From assembly GCA_018652955.1 (NCBI GenBank), contig JABIBA010000009.1, positions 124,001 through 188,000 on the forward strand: a DNA stretch of 64,000 nt. The letters are read 5' to 3'. Positions within the stretch are counted from its first letter, which is position 1. Each line of letters begins with the position of its first letter. The translations under genes and the position numbers were made by a program. This stretch comes from Candidatus Peribacter sp. (GTDB taxonomy: Bacteria > Patescibacteriota > Gracilibacteria > Peribacterales > Peribacteraceae). Below the pieces are notes generated by a model. The model did no database searches, had not been told where the DNA came from, and was given only the letters and a program-made list of their open reading frames with translations. Of the stretch, positions 1 to 8,301 are shown piece after piece.

Positions 1-397
1 CATGCCTCCGATTCAAGGAGCTAATATCTGAAATAACTTCTTTGACCTGTGGTTTGTCTTTGTAATTCTCAAATCGATTCATAACATCTCGGAGTCTTTC
101 GAGAGCAGATTGCGCTCTGCTATTAACCGACTCAGGTGTATCCATGGTGTTTGCTACCTCTGCTTGTGTTCCTTCGGCTACTCCTTCGACAGGCTGCTCT
201 TCTTGCTCGGGTGTTACTTCTTGGTTTGCTTCTGCATTTTCTTCTGCATTTTCTTCAGCGCCTTCAGCCCCTTCTACATTTTCTTCTTCAGGATCTGTGT
301 TATTTCCTCCTCCATTTGCAACATACAGCAAACGGTTCTCCTGCAGGGCAGGGGAGAGCTTTTTTGCAAAACGCCAGTGCCAGATGTGTTCCAGCAT
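1..397 (-). CDS. Acidic hypothetical protein, 3' end outside window
   Basis: This frame is absent from the ORF track, probably because it runs off the window edge, but it is open from an ATG at 397 to base 1 (132 codons). The protein starts MLEHIWHWRFAKKL and is followed by a long Glu/Ala/Asn-rich low-complexity stretch, then a more ordinary helical segment (SALERLRDVMNRF). Its start lies one base after the stop of the upstream 158-aa gene, so the two are likely co-transcribed and translationally coupled. The plus-strand ORFs at 110-455 are its antisense shadows. No family was recognised. Confidence 0.6.
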   Translation of the reverse strand, partial: MLEHIWHWRFAKKLSPALQENRLLYVANGGGNNTDPEEENVEGAEGAEENAEENAEANQEVTPEQEEQPVEGVAEGTQAEVANTMDTPESVNSRAQSALERLRDVMNRFENYKDKPQVKEVISDISSLNRRH

Positions 398-398
398 G

Positions 399-875
399 CT
401 AGAGTTTACAGATACGAATAATAGTGTCAAGTACCTTTTCTCTTCGGTTGCTTAATTGTGGCAGCAAATGCGGTAGGAGGTCATGTAGTTTGTATGGATC
501 CACTTCTCCTGTCTGGATTTTTACTGCGGTTCCGTTCGCTTTTTCGATATGCAGTTCGTAATACCCTGGGCATTTGAGAATCCAATACCCGTCGCATTCA
601 CTCCATTCGCTATAGCTATCGTTTAGTGCAAATCCACTTCTCCACATTTCTATAGTGCTGAGATCAAGTTCCTTCGTATGCATTTTCCAGTACATAACAC
701 TGAGCACGACAATGAGTACTGTAAATGTCCACGCAGAGGTCATAACACTGTAGGCGATACACATCGTAACAAAAAGCCCAGCGAGTATGTACCACAGGCG
801 TGTTCGCTCGTGGTGCAAGTGTTCTGGTGCCTTCCATGTAAGAATTCTATCTTCCTCGGGTGGTTTTGTGTTCAT
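399..875 (-). CDS. Small two-TM membrane protein of unknown function
   Basis: The protein is 158 aa if started at the internal Met of MNTKPPEEDRILTWKAPEH; the track's longer start adds a basic stretch that looks non-native. Two adjacent hydrophobic segments (about residues 28-65) are followed by a soluble C-terminal domain with a beta-rich pattern (WILKCPGYYELHIEK). The topology resembles small membrane proteins common in Patescibacteria, but I cannot assign a function. The next gene begins one base after its stop. Confidence 0.65.
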   Translation of the reverse strand: MNTKPPEEDRILTWKAPEHLHHERTRLWYILAGLFVTMCIAYSVMTSAWTFTVLIVVLSVMYWKMHTKELDLSTIEMWRSGFALNDSYSEWSECDGYWILKCPGYYELHIEKANGTAVKIQTGEVDPYKLHDLLPHLLPQLSNRREKVLDTIIRICKL

Positions 876-1026
876 AATGTGTGTTTTGTGTAATCGTTTA
901 ATTATAGCGGAAAAACGCCTTTTCGGGTATCGCACAGGGGTTGCGCTATCTTAGAAGTGTTCTGTAAGTATGTTTATGTGGAAATGGCTTATTTAAGCCC
1001 TAAACACTTAATATATATCAGAATAA

Positions 1027-1054
1027 TTGACCTTTCAGTTCGTCTAACTAGAAT
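1027..1054 (+). promoter_or_regulatory. Promoter of tRNA-Val
   Basis: TTGACC (1027-1032) and TAGAAT (1049-1054) are separated by 16 bp, and the -10 ends 23 bp before the first base of the tRNA. This is a near-consensus sigma-70-type promoter. The rest of 936-1077 shows nothing else clear. Confidence 0.6.
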
Positions 1055-1077
1055 AGCGTCTACACTATCGGAGGTTT

Positions 1078-1154
1078 GGGCAATTAGCTCAGTTGGTTAG
1101 AGCGTTGCATTGACATTGCAGAGGTCACTGGTTCGAATCCAGTATTGCCCACCA
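1078..1154 (+). tRNA. tRNA-Val (anticodon GAC)
   Basis: A full cloverleaf is present. The acceptor GGGCAAT pairs with ATTGCCC, the D arm contains AGCTCAGTTGGTTAGAGC, the anticodon loop TTGACAT gives anticodon GAC, and the T arm carries GGTTCGAATCC. The discriminator is A and the 3' CCA is encoded. A promoter lies upstream and a terminator hairpin begins 4 bp downstream, so it appears to be a single-gene unit. Confidence 0.96.
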
Positions 1155-1157
1155 TAT

Positions 1158-1186
1158 GTTCTACTCAGCAGTAGAACTTAATTTTT
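1158..1186 (+). terminator. Rho-independent terminator after tRNA-Val
   Basis: GTTCTACT-CAGC-AGTAGAAC forms a perfect 8-bp stem with a 4-nt loop, followed by TTAATTTTT. It sits directly downstream of the tRNA. Confidence 0.75.
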
Positions 1187-1275
1187 CGCTTTGGTACCTC
1201 AAATAGTGCTTGTCTACTCTTTTATCGATCATCACAACCCTCCTCAAAAACCTGAGTCTCTTTTAGCATAGGTAC

Positions 1276-1917
1276 ATGCTTCAAAAATTCCTCGATATCT
1301 TTTATCCAAAACATTCTTTGCAGGGGATATCAGGTTGTTGGATTACGACAGAAGAGTGGACAGATATTTTGTTTAACATGTATCGCGAGCAGCAACCTTC
1401 ATTGCAAGATCGTGGCCTCGGATCTATCGATACTATTTTGTCTGCTTGTAGTTATCATGATTCAATTTTATTGCAGCGAGCGTTATTCACATTTAAGTAT
1501 AGAAAAGTTCCAGGGCTCTCATCGCGGCTTGCAGATTTTATTATTCGCGCAGGTAGAGATCAGATTACCCCCGGCATGGTTGTCACGAGTGTCCCTCTTC
1601 ATTGGAGGAGACAGTTTGATCGTGGGTTCAATCAGTCCGCACTTCTAGCAAAACGCACAGCGAGTGTCTTAGATCTTCCGTATGAAAATATTTTACGTCG
1701 TGTTCGCGATACCGGTCATCAAGCGTGGCGTTCTCGTGACGAGAGGTTTACTTCTATGCACGATGCATTCGTAGTGGGCAAAAGAACTATTGCGCCAAAA
1801 CATGTCGTGCTAATAGATGACATAGCAACGACAGGTGCAACATTGAATGCGTGTGCAAAAGCATTAAAAAATGCAGGAACAACTCGGGTTGATGCGTGGG
1901 TAATTGCACGCGGATAA
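1276..1917 (+). CDS. comF: ComF-family phosphoribosyltransferase-like protein
   Basis: This 213-aa protein has the ComF/amidophosphoribosyltransferase-like fold. It contains the family block RRVRDTGHQAWRSRDER and a PRPP-binding loop VVLIDDIATTGATL near residues 175-190. The N-terminal four-cysteine zinc finger of canonical ComFC is absent; only one Cys is present early. In naturally competent bacteria ComFC acts with the DNA-uptake machinery, but its exact reaction is unsettled. It stands alone between tRNA-Val and rseP. A T-rich run follows the stop. Confidence 0.85.
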   Translation: MLQKFLDIFYPKHSLQGISGCWITTEEWTDILFNMYREQQPSLQDRGLGSIDTILSACSYHDSILLQRALFTFKYRKVPGLSSRLADFIIRAGRDQITPGMVVTSVPLHWRRQFDRGFNQSALLAKRTASVLDLPYENILRRVRDTGHQAWRSRDERFTSMHDAFVVGKRTIAPKHVVLIDDIATTGATLNACAKALKNAGTTRVDAWVIARG

Positions 1918-1986
1918 AAAAAGTTCACTTCACTACACATTGTTACGAAGAAAAATTTTTTCCGCATGAGTGCAACACGAAGTGGG

Positions 1987-2012
1987 TGTGGAAAACTTTT
2001 CAGTTATCCACG
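1987..2012 (+). promoter_or_regulatory. Pair of DnaA-box-like sites upstream of rseP-dnaA
   Basis: TGTGGAAAA (1987-1995, reverse complement TTTTCCACA) and TTATCCACG (2004-2012) each match the TTATCCACA consensus at 8 of 9 positions. They lie in opposite orientation in the short gap before rseP, which overlaps dnaA. They could mark DnaA autoregulation or part of an origin; two sites alone do not prove an origin. Confidence 0.4.
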
Positions 2013-2035
2013 AGCACTGTACTATCGCACTCCTT

Positions 2036-3157
2036 ATGAACGTTGTTGTTTCCGCTTTGGCATTTTTTCTACTCTTGTCTGTACTCATTCTCATTCACGA
2101 GTGGGGACACTTTTCTGCAGCAAGATTCTTTAAAGTTGTAGTCGAAGAATTTGGCTTCGGACTGCCACCTAAAGCAAAGAAACTCTTTAAGAAAGGTGGG
2201 ACAGAATTCACCATTAACTGGATACCTTTTGGAGGATTTGTTCGTCTAAAAGGAGAGAGTGCAATGACAGAAAAAGAGAGGCGAGCAAAAGGAAGTTTCG
2301 GTGCAGCACCTGTGTACGCACGCGTTATCATTTTGCTTGCGGGAGTATTTATGAACTTACTTCTTGCACTGATAATTTTTACGATCGGGTTTTCTGGAGC
2401 TAACTGGATTCCGACGTACACCACACTTGAACAAATGGAGGAGGCAGGAAAGAGTGGAGAGATTCACTTGGTAATGAGTGTCATGATTGACGATATTATT
2501 TCTGGAGGTGGTGCTGCAAAAATCGGTGTGCCACCGAAGAGTGTTCTTGTTTCTATAGACGGAGAAGAAATTTCTCATGTGTCTGAAGTGTCTGCAATGC
2601 AAGAAGGAAAAAGCAAAGTGGCTTACGGCATCGCAAGTTTTACAGAAGGAGTAGTAGGAGAAGACATTACAAATTATCAGGTCACATTGCGTGATGGAAA
2701 ATCTGGAATTGTTATCGTTCCGTATCCTCTAGAACTTTCTGCCCCGAATAGAAATGTATTCAGCGCGTTTGGACTTGCGCTTCGCGAATCTAGTGTAATG
2801 ATGACGCAAACAGTAATCGGAATTGGAAAGCTTGTTTCTTCAATTGTGAGCACGGGCAAAGTCCCAGAAGGCATTGCTGGAATTGTTGGAATTGCACAGC
2901 TTACTCACGGTGCAGTACAGGAAGGATTTATGCATTACCTACGTTTAGTAGCGCTTCTCAGTCTTAGTCTTGCAGCTCTTAATGTCTTGCCATTCCCTGC
3001 ACTCGATGGAGGTCGATTGATCTTTGTTCTTGCAGAGTGGATTAGCCGCAGGCCTGTAAACCGTACATTCGAAGTAACGACGAATGCTATTGGTTTCGTA
3101 TTCCTGTTACTTCTTATTCTTCTGATCACCTTTAATGACATCGTCCGTCTCTTCTAG
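2036..3157 (+). CDS. rseP: Site-2 metalloprotease RseP
   Basis: This 373-aa polytopic intramembrane zinc protease cleaves transmembrane substrates such as anti-sigma factors or remnant signal peptides. The first membrane segment carries the HExxH site (IHEWGHF), and the C-terminal membrane part carries the third-ligand motif NVLPFPALDGGR. A PDZ-like region with the segment GKSEGEI..PPKSVLVSIDGEE lies between them. I start it at ATG 2036 (MNVVVSALAFF), which puts the first TM at the N-terminus; the track start at 1970 adds an unlikely hydrophilic leader. Its last 23 bases overlap dnaA. Confidence 0.93.
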   Translation: MNVVVSALAFFLLLSVLILIHEWGHFSAARFFKVVVEEFGFGLPPKAKKLFKKGGTEFTINWIPFGGFVRLKGESAMTEKERRAKGSFGAAPVYARVIILLAGVFMNLLLALIIFTIGFSGANWIPTYTTLEQMEEAGKSGEIHLVMSVMIDDIISGGGAAKIGVPPKSVLVSIDGEEISHVSEVSAMQEGKSKVAYGIASFTEGVVGEDITNYQVTLRDGKSGIVIVPYPLELSAPNRNVFSAFGLALRESSVMMTQTVIGIGKLVSSIVSTGKVPEGIAGIVGIAQLTHGAVQEGFMHYLRLVALLSLSLAALNVLPFPALDGGRLIFVLAEWISRRPVNRTFEVTTNAIGFVFLLLLILLITFNDIVRLF

Positions 3158-4598
3158 CAGCGCAACTGCAACGGCTTCTTCTACAGAAAACCACAATGAA
3201 TTGTGGCTGGAGACATTAAAGAAGCTCGAATCTAAATTGCAGCGTAGCGCCTTTATCACATGGTTTAGAGACACAACTATCTTAGGAAGAGAGGAGGGGA
3301 AAATCATTATCGGACTTCCTCTTGCGACGGTAATGAACTGGCACATCGAGCGTTACCAATCTCTCACCGTTGAGGCTCTTAAAGAAGTCGACAGTAAAAT
3401 TTCACAGGTGGTATATAAAGTAGATGGGGGACTGAAGGACAATGCAGAACGCACAATAAATATCCTCGATCACTTCCCAGAACAGCGTAAACGTAAGCTT
3501 CCAGGAAAGCAGGAAGTACGCATGGCAGAAGGACTTACTAGTAAAGTGCTCAACCCGCGTTACCTTATAGAGAAGTTTGTTGTTGGTTCCAATAACAGAT
3601 TGGCACAGGCCGCATGTAGTGCAGTTGCGAATAATCCTGGTGGAAAATATAACCCGCTCTTTTTGTATGGAGGAGTAGGACTTGGAAAGACGCACCTCTT
3701 ACAAGGGACAGGTAATGCGATTTTACAAAAGAACCCAAGGGCAGTTGTGGTCTACACAACATCAGAAGACTTTACGAACCAAGTAGTCGAAGCCATTCGC
3801 ATGCAAAAGATGGAGCAGCTACGCAAGCGTTACCGCCAAGTAGATGTGCTTATTGTTGATGATATTCAGTTCCTTGCAAAAAAAGAACGGACCCAAGAAG
3901 AGTTCTTCCACACGTTTAACACACTGTACGAAGCAGGAAAGCAGGTCATCATTTCTTCTGATAGGCCACCGGATGAGTTGCAGCTCGAAGACCGTCTTGT
4001 CTCTCGATTCGAACGTGGAATGATTGCGGATGTTTCTGAACCCGACTACGAAACGCGTCTCGCTATCTTGCAGGAGAAGGCACAGGATTATGAACTCTTT
4101 ATCGATCAGTCGGTGTTACAGTTTATTGCAGAGCACACTACAAAGAACGTCCGAGAGCTAGAAGGAATTTTGATGCAAGCAGTTGCACAGTACGAACTAG
4201 AGCAGCGCATGCCAACCATCAAGTCTATCGCAGAAATTATGCGTAAATTAAATAAAGACCCGCATGTCCAGGAAGAAGAGGTTGGGTTTGAAGTCCCAGA
4301 GAAGAAGAGATCTACTTTGCAAGATGTTATGGAGCTTGTGAGTAAGTACTACAGTGTTTCTATTGATGATCTCGTCGGAAAATCTCGTGTACGTGAAGTG
4401 CTTATGCCGAGGCAGGTAGCGATGTACATTGGTAAGAAGTACCTCAGTATTAGCTTTGTGCGCCTTGGAGAGGCTTTCGGAAACCGCGATCATACAACAG
4501 TGATGAATGCCTGTGAGAAGATAGATCGTTGCTCTCAGAGCGATCATAACGTTCTTCGGGAGGTACATACCCTTACCACCGAGCTGGGGTTGAGATAA
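3135..4598 (+). CDS. dnaA: Chromosomal replication initiator DnaA
   Basis: This is a 487-aa AAA+ initiator. The Ser/Thr-rich N-terminus leads into domain I (ENHNELWLETLKKLESKLQ). The Walker A is GGVGLGKTHLLQG, the Walker B is VLIVDDIQFL, the sensor region is SSDRPPDEL, and the C-terminal DNA-binding domain has the DnaA signature MPRQVAMYIGKKYL..FGNRDHTTVMNA. The start codon lies inside the end of rseP (23-nt overlap), so translation is probably coupled. DnaA-box-like sites lie about 1.1 kb upstream, in front of rseP. Confidence 0.97.
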   Translation: MTSSVSSSSATATASSTENHNELWLETLKKLESKLQRSAFITWFRDTTILGREEGKIIIGLPLATVMNWHIERYQSLTVEALKEVDSKISQVVYKVDGGLKDNAERTINILDHFPEQRKRKLPGKQEVRMAEGLTSKVLNPRYLIEKFVVGSNNRLAQAACSAVANNPGGKYNPLFLYGGVGLGKTHLLQGTGNAILQKNPRAVVVYTTSEDFTNQVVEAIRMQKMEQLRKRYRQVDVLIVDDIQFLAKKERTQEEFFHTFNTLYEAGKQVIISSDRPPDELQLEDRLVSRFERGMIADVSEPDYETRLAILQEKAQDYELFIDQSVLQFIAEHTTKNVRELEGILMQAVAQYELEQRMPTIKSIAEIMRKLNKDPHVQEEEVGFEVPEKKRSTLQDVMELVSKYYSVSIDDLVGKSRVREVLMPRQVAMYIGKKYLSISFVRLGEAFGNRDHTTVMNACEKIDRCSQSDHNVLREVHTLTTELGLR

Positions 4599-4655
4599 GA
4601 ATTACGTATTCTCCATTCTCATTTCCCCATTTAGTTGCTACTCTTTTGCTGAACT

Positions 4656-6455
4656 ATGAGTCCTGAACCTGTCATCGACGACCTCTACAAACTGCGTCAC
4701 TCGCTAGCACACGTGCTTGCGCAAGCAGTATTGAAGCTTTGGCCGAATACGAAGATCACAATAGGGCCTCCTATCGATACAGGGTGTTACTATGATTTCT
4801 TGTTTGAAACACCTGTGACAGACGAGGAATTTAAGAAAATCGAAAAAGAAATGCGTTCTATTATTAATAAAGGACAGACGTTTGAATCCGAAATACTTTC
4901 TATTAAAGACGCAGTAAAGTTTTGGAAAGAAAAAGATCAGCAGTTTAAAGTTGAACTGATAGAAGACCTTGCCGCTAAAGGGGAAACAGAAGTAACGAAC
5001 TATAAAAATCTTGATGCTGAGGGCAACGAAACATTTGTTGATCTCTGCAAAGGAGGACACGTAGAAAACCTTAAAGAGATTCCTGCTGATGGATTTAAGA
5101 TCATGAGTCTGGCAGGGGCGTACTGGAGAGGAGACGAAACTAGAGATCAGCTCACTCGTATTTACGTTGCAGCTTTTCCATCTAAAAACGAACTCAAGGC
5201 ATATCTCGAAATGCTCGAAGAGGCTAAGCGTCGTGACCACCGAAAGCTTGGTGTGCAGTTGGACCTCTTTACCTTTAGTGAGCTTGTTGGTCCTGGGCTT
5301 CCACTATGGACTCCAAAAGGAACATTACTACGTAACTTGCTTGATGGATTTGTTTGGGAGTTGCGAGAAGCGCGTGGTTACGATCGCGTGACGATTCCAC
5401 ATATTACTAAAAAAGAATTATACGAGACAAGTGGTCACTGGCAGAAGTTTGCTGATCAACTCTTTCATATCACAACGCGTGAAGGACATGAGTTTGCGAT
5501 GAAACCGATGAACTGCCCGCATCACACACAGATTTACGCAAGTAAACCTCGTAGTTACAAAGATCTTCCTCAGCGATACGCAGAGACTACTACGTGTTAC
5601 AGAGACGAGCAGACAGGGGAGTTGCATGGCCTCTCTCGTGTTCGAGCATTTTCTCAAGATGATGCGCACGTCTTCTGTCGTATGGAGCAAGTAAAAGAAG
5701 AGTTCCTCAAGATCTGGGATATTGTTGATACGTTCTATTCTACAGTTGGATTTAAAGACCTAGAAGTACGCCTATCTCTACATGATCCTGATAATTTCGA
5801 TAAGTACTTAGGTACTCCAGAGCTTTGGAAAAAGGCAGAAGGATCTATTCGAGAACTTGCTACCGATCGCGGTATAGAATTTGTAGAAGACATTGGAGAG
5901 GCTGCTTTCTATGGACCTAAAGTAGACTTTATCACTAAGGATTCTATTGGTCGTGAATGGCAGGTCGCTACTATTCAATTAGATATCAATATGCCAGAAA
6001 GCTTTGATCTTACCTGTATCAATGAGAAGGGAGACAAAGAGCGTATCGTGATGATTCATGCTGCGATTATGGGCTCTATAGAGCGATTCTTCTCTATTTA
6101 CCTGGAGCATGTAGCGGGAATGTTTCCACTATGGCTTGCTCCTGTACAAGTAGGGATCGTTCCTGTTGCAGATGTGCACGAAGACTACGCGAAATCTGTA
6201 GAGGCTCAGCTTAAAGAAGTTGGCATTCGCACAGAGTATTATGATTCTTCAGAGAGTCTCGGAAAGCGTGTCCGCGATGGAGAGAAGAGTAAGATTCCCT
6301 ACCTCCTCGTTCTAGGTGATAAAGAGAAGGAAAGCGAAGGAGTAGCTGTTCGTAATGTTAAAACCAAAGAGCAGGTTGAAGTGCCTCTTAAAGAATTTAT
6401 CGAAAAGACTGTAGAGGATAACAAAGAGAGAAAGCTCGATAGCGCTATAGGTTAA
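4656..6455 (+). CDS. thrS: Threonine--tRNA ligase
   Basis: This 599-aa class II synthetase charges tRNA-Thr. The protein begins directly with the editing domain (HSLAHVLAQ near residue 15 and CKGGHVEN near 130). The catalytic core follows, with MKPMNCPHH (zinc-binding Cys and motif 2 region), GLSRVRAFSQDDAH and motif 3, and then the anticodon-binding domain (PVQVGIVPVADVHEDYA). The N-terminal TGS domain of the roughly 640-aa E. coli enzyme is missing. No Shine-Dalgarno sequence precedes the ATG. Confidence 0.96.
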   Translation: MSPEPVIDDLYKLRHSLAHVLAQAVLKLWPNTKITIGPPIDTGCYYDFLFETPVTDEEFKKIEKEMRSIINKGQTFESEILSIKDAVKFWKEKDQQFKVELIEDLAAKGETEVTNYKNLDAEGNETFVDLCKGGHVENLKEIPADGFKIMSLAGAYWRGDETRDQLTRIYVAAFPSKNELKAYLEMLEEAKRRDHRKLGVQLDLFTFSELVGPGLPLWTPKGTLLRNLLDGFVWELREARGYDRVTIPHITKKELYETSGHWQKFADQLFHITTREGHEFAMKPMNCPHHTQIYASKPRSYKDLPQRYAETTTCYRDEQTGELHGLSRVRAFSQDDAHVFCRMEQVKEEFLKIWDIVDTFYSTVGFKDLEVRLSLHDPDNFDKYLGTPELWKKAEGSIRELATDRGIEFVEDIGEAAFYGPKVDFITKDSIGREWQVATIQLDINMPESFDLTCINEKGDKERIVMIHAAIMGSIERFFSIYLEHVAGMFPLWLAPVQVGIVPVADVHEDYAKSVEAQLKEVGIRTEYYDSSESLGKRVRDGEKSKIPYLLVLGDKEKESEGVAVRNVKTKEQVEVPLKEFIEKTVEDNKERKLDSAIG

Positions 6456-6482
6456 CCGATTTTCTCTGCTAAAATACCTGCG

Positions 6483-7406
6483 ATGTTTGAATCGTTTTCT
6501 ATAGGCCCAGCCATTATTTGGACGCGTGTTATCTTCTTGCTTCTTGGTGTATGGCTTGCCTCCGAGTTCTTCTTGCGACTTGCAGGGGGAGCGAATCTTT
6601 CGTTGCAACACTTTAAAGAGAGAGCTCCACAATTTCTTCTCGCATTCATAGGGTTTGGAAGATTCTTTGCGATTATTTCTCAGTACAAAATATTCTTAAG
6701 AGACCCTGTTCGCATCTTTATCTTCTGGGACGGTACGTTTAGTTTTATGGGAGCAGCACTTGGTATTGGATTTGTGTTGTATTGGTATACGCGAACGCAT
6801 CGATCTACGTATTTGCAATGGCTTGATGTTTTACTTCCTGCAGCGATATTCGGAAGTGCGTTTGATTGGTTTGGTAAGTTTGCCGCAGGGCAGGCATACG
6901 GAAAGCCTACAGACATGCCATGGGGTGTGACGTACGACACAATGGGAGTGCGATACACAGTCCCTATTCACCCAGTGCAGCTGTATTACGCGTTTACATT
7001 TCTTGCACTTACATTTCTACTGTTAGTGATTAGGAAGCAAGCTTCTCGTGCAGGATCCGAAACATTCTTTGGAATCTTTCTAGCGAGTATCGCAACATTC
7101 TTTTTTGAATATTTCCGCGGTGATTTTTCTATTCCCGTCTTCGCTACACGCATGGATTTCTTTGTATTGACGTTGCTCTTTGCAAGTCTTGGAATCTTTG
7201 CTGCAGTTGAGCTTAAGCTCACACAGAAGGCGCTTTTGTATTACGAAGCGGTGCTGATCGGTGTGTTTGGTGGATATATGATTGCGCGAAGATGGTTGCC
7301 ATTTGCAACATTTGAAATGCGCTTTTCTCAATTCCTTGCAATACTTTCTTTCCTAGCCGTCGTCGTGTACGTTGTGGTCCACAGACGTAAGTACCCACAT
7401 TTATAA
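6483..7406 (+). CDS. lgt: Prolipoprotein diacylglyceryl transferase-like membrane protein
   Basis: This 307-aa protein has about seven membrane segments and the Lgt-like stretches YGKPTDMPWGV and HPVQLYYAF. Lgt transfers diacylglyceryl from phosphatidylglycerol to the lipobox cysteine of prelipoproteins. Several positions that carry essential residues in E. coli Lgt look replaced: the GRxGNFxNGE block reads FDWFGKFAAGQ here, and no HGG is visible. Activity is therefore uncertain. An extended -10 (TGCTAAAAT) ends 7 nt before the ATG. The stop overlaps the next start (TAATG). Confidence 0.72.
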   Translation: MFESFSIGPAIIWTRVIFLLLGVWLASEFFLRLAGGANLSLQHFKERAPQFLLAFIGFGRFFAIISQYKIFLRDPVRIFIFWDGTFSFMGAALGIGFVLYWYTRTHRSTYLQWLDVLLPAAIFGSAFDWFGKFAAGQAYGKPTDMPWGVTYDTMGVRYTVPIHPVQLYYAFTFLALTFLLLVIRKQASRAGSETFFGIFLASIATFFFEYFRGDFSIPVFATRMDFFVLTLLFASLGIFAAVELKLTQKALLYYEAVLIGVFGGYMIARRWLPFATFEMRFSQFLAILSFLAVVVYVVVHRRKYPHL

Positions 7407-7810
7407 TGACTTTTCTTTCTACATTTCTTCAGCAGTTTGCTCAGCCGTGGCTGTTATTTTTAGCAGAAGATCCAGCACTGAGACTTTTGCAGTTTGGAAT
7501 GCTTCTTGTTGGAGTAGTGGTGATATTCCTCGTGTTCTTCACGACACGTGACATCTTGCTACGCACACATTCGTTTTGGTACATGTTCCTATCTATTGTG
7601 CTTGTTGCTGCTTTGCCGGTAGTAGGATTCTTTTTGTATCTTCTTATTCGTCCTTCAAGAACTAATAAAGAGCGGGACACCGAAGAGTTGCTTACAGAAA
7701 TCCTCGTAGAAGTACGTCAGTCTCAGCGTAGACAGCCTTCTGACAAGAAAGGGGGAGTTGTAAAAAAATCAAAGAAAAATGCCACACCTAAAGAGAATCT
7801 TTCGCTATAA
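7406..7810 (+). CDS. Small membrane protein with PLDc_N-like region
   Basis: This 134-aa protein has two TM helices (about residues 25-48 and 58-82). The second ends in ALPVVGFFLYLLIRPSR, which resembles the phospholipase D-nuclease N-terminal (PLDc_N) membrane hairpin. A basic, probably disordered C-terminal tail follows. The start overlaps the Lgt-like stop by one base, so the two are translationally coupled. Function unknown. Confidence 0.7.
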   Translation: MTFLSTFLQQFAQPWLLFLAEDPALRLLQFGMLLVGVVVIFLVFFTTRDILLRTHSFWYMFLSIVLVAALPVVGFFLYLLIRPSRTNKERDTEELLTEILVEVRQSQRRQPSDKKGGVVKKSKKNATPKENLSL

Positions 7811-7818
7811 CTATACCG

Positions 7819-8217
7819 ATGCTTAGTTACTTATTTTGGCCAAATCCACCGGTCCCATCCTATGACAGCCCCAAGGTTGTTATTGTACTTCTCGTATGTG
7901 TATTACTCATGTTTGGCTCATTTGCTATTAAAAGATGGCGCAACAGCCAGAGCAATGCGGTAACACGCAAGCTTTCACGTAGTTGGCAGAGTGCGAGTTT
8001 CTGGTTTGGAATTGTCGGTCTCTTTATGGCTGTGTGTAGGGTCGAAGGTATTAGTTATCTTTCTATGCGCTTTTGGTGGGTTGTATGGGGTGCCATTGTA
8101 GTGATCTACATTGGATTTCAAATTAAAATGTTCCGTTCACGTCACTACGAAATAGTTCCACAAGAAGCAAAAGAGCAAGACCCTAGAGAAAAATACTTGC
8201 CGAAGAAGAAAAAGTAA
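7819..8217 (+). CDS. Three-TM conserved membrane protein
   Basis: This 132-aa protein has three hydrophobic helices and a strongly basic end (YLPKKKK). A TATAAC hexamer ends 7 nt before the ATG, suggesting an additional leaderless start inside the lgt cluster. It lies 8 nt after the PLDc_N-like gene. No function can be assigned. Confidence 0.65.
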   Translation: MLSYLFWPNPPVPSYDSPKVVIVLLVCVLLMFGSFAIKRWRNSQSNAVTRKLSRSWQSASFWFGIVGLFMAVCRVEGISYLSMRFWWVVWGAIVVIYIGFQIKMFRSRHYEIVPQEAKEQDPREKYLPKKKK

Positions 8218-8301
8218 GAGGAGACTCTACGTATTGTCGTTACAGGATTCTTTCTGTACCCTATGTTCGATTAGATCTTCTTTTTGCTTCCCGAGTTTGC
8301 A

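Noticed and set aside
110-455. Three overlapping plus-strand ORFs at the left edge
   Set aside because: They are antisense to the acidic partial CDS and the end of the 158-aa gene.
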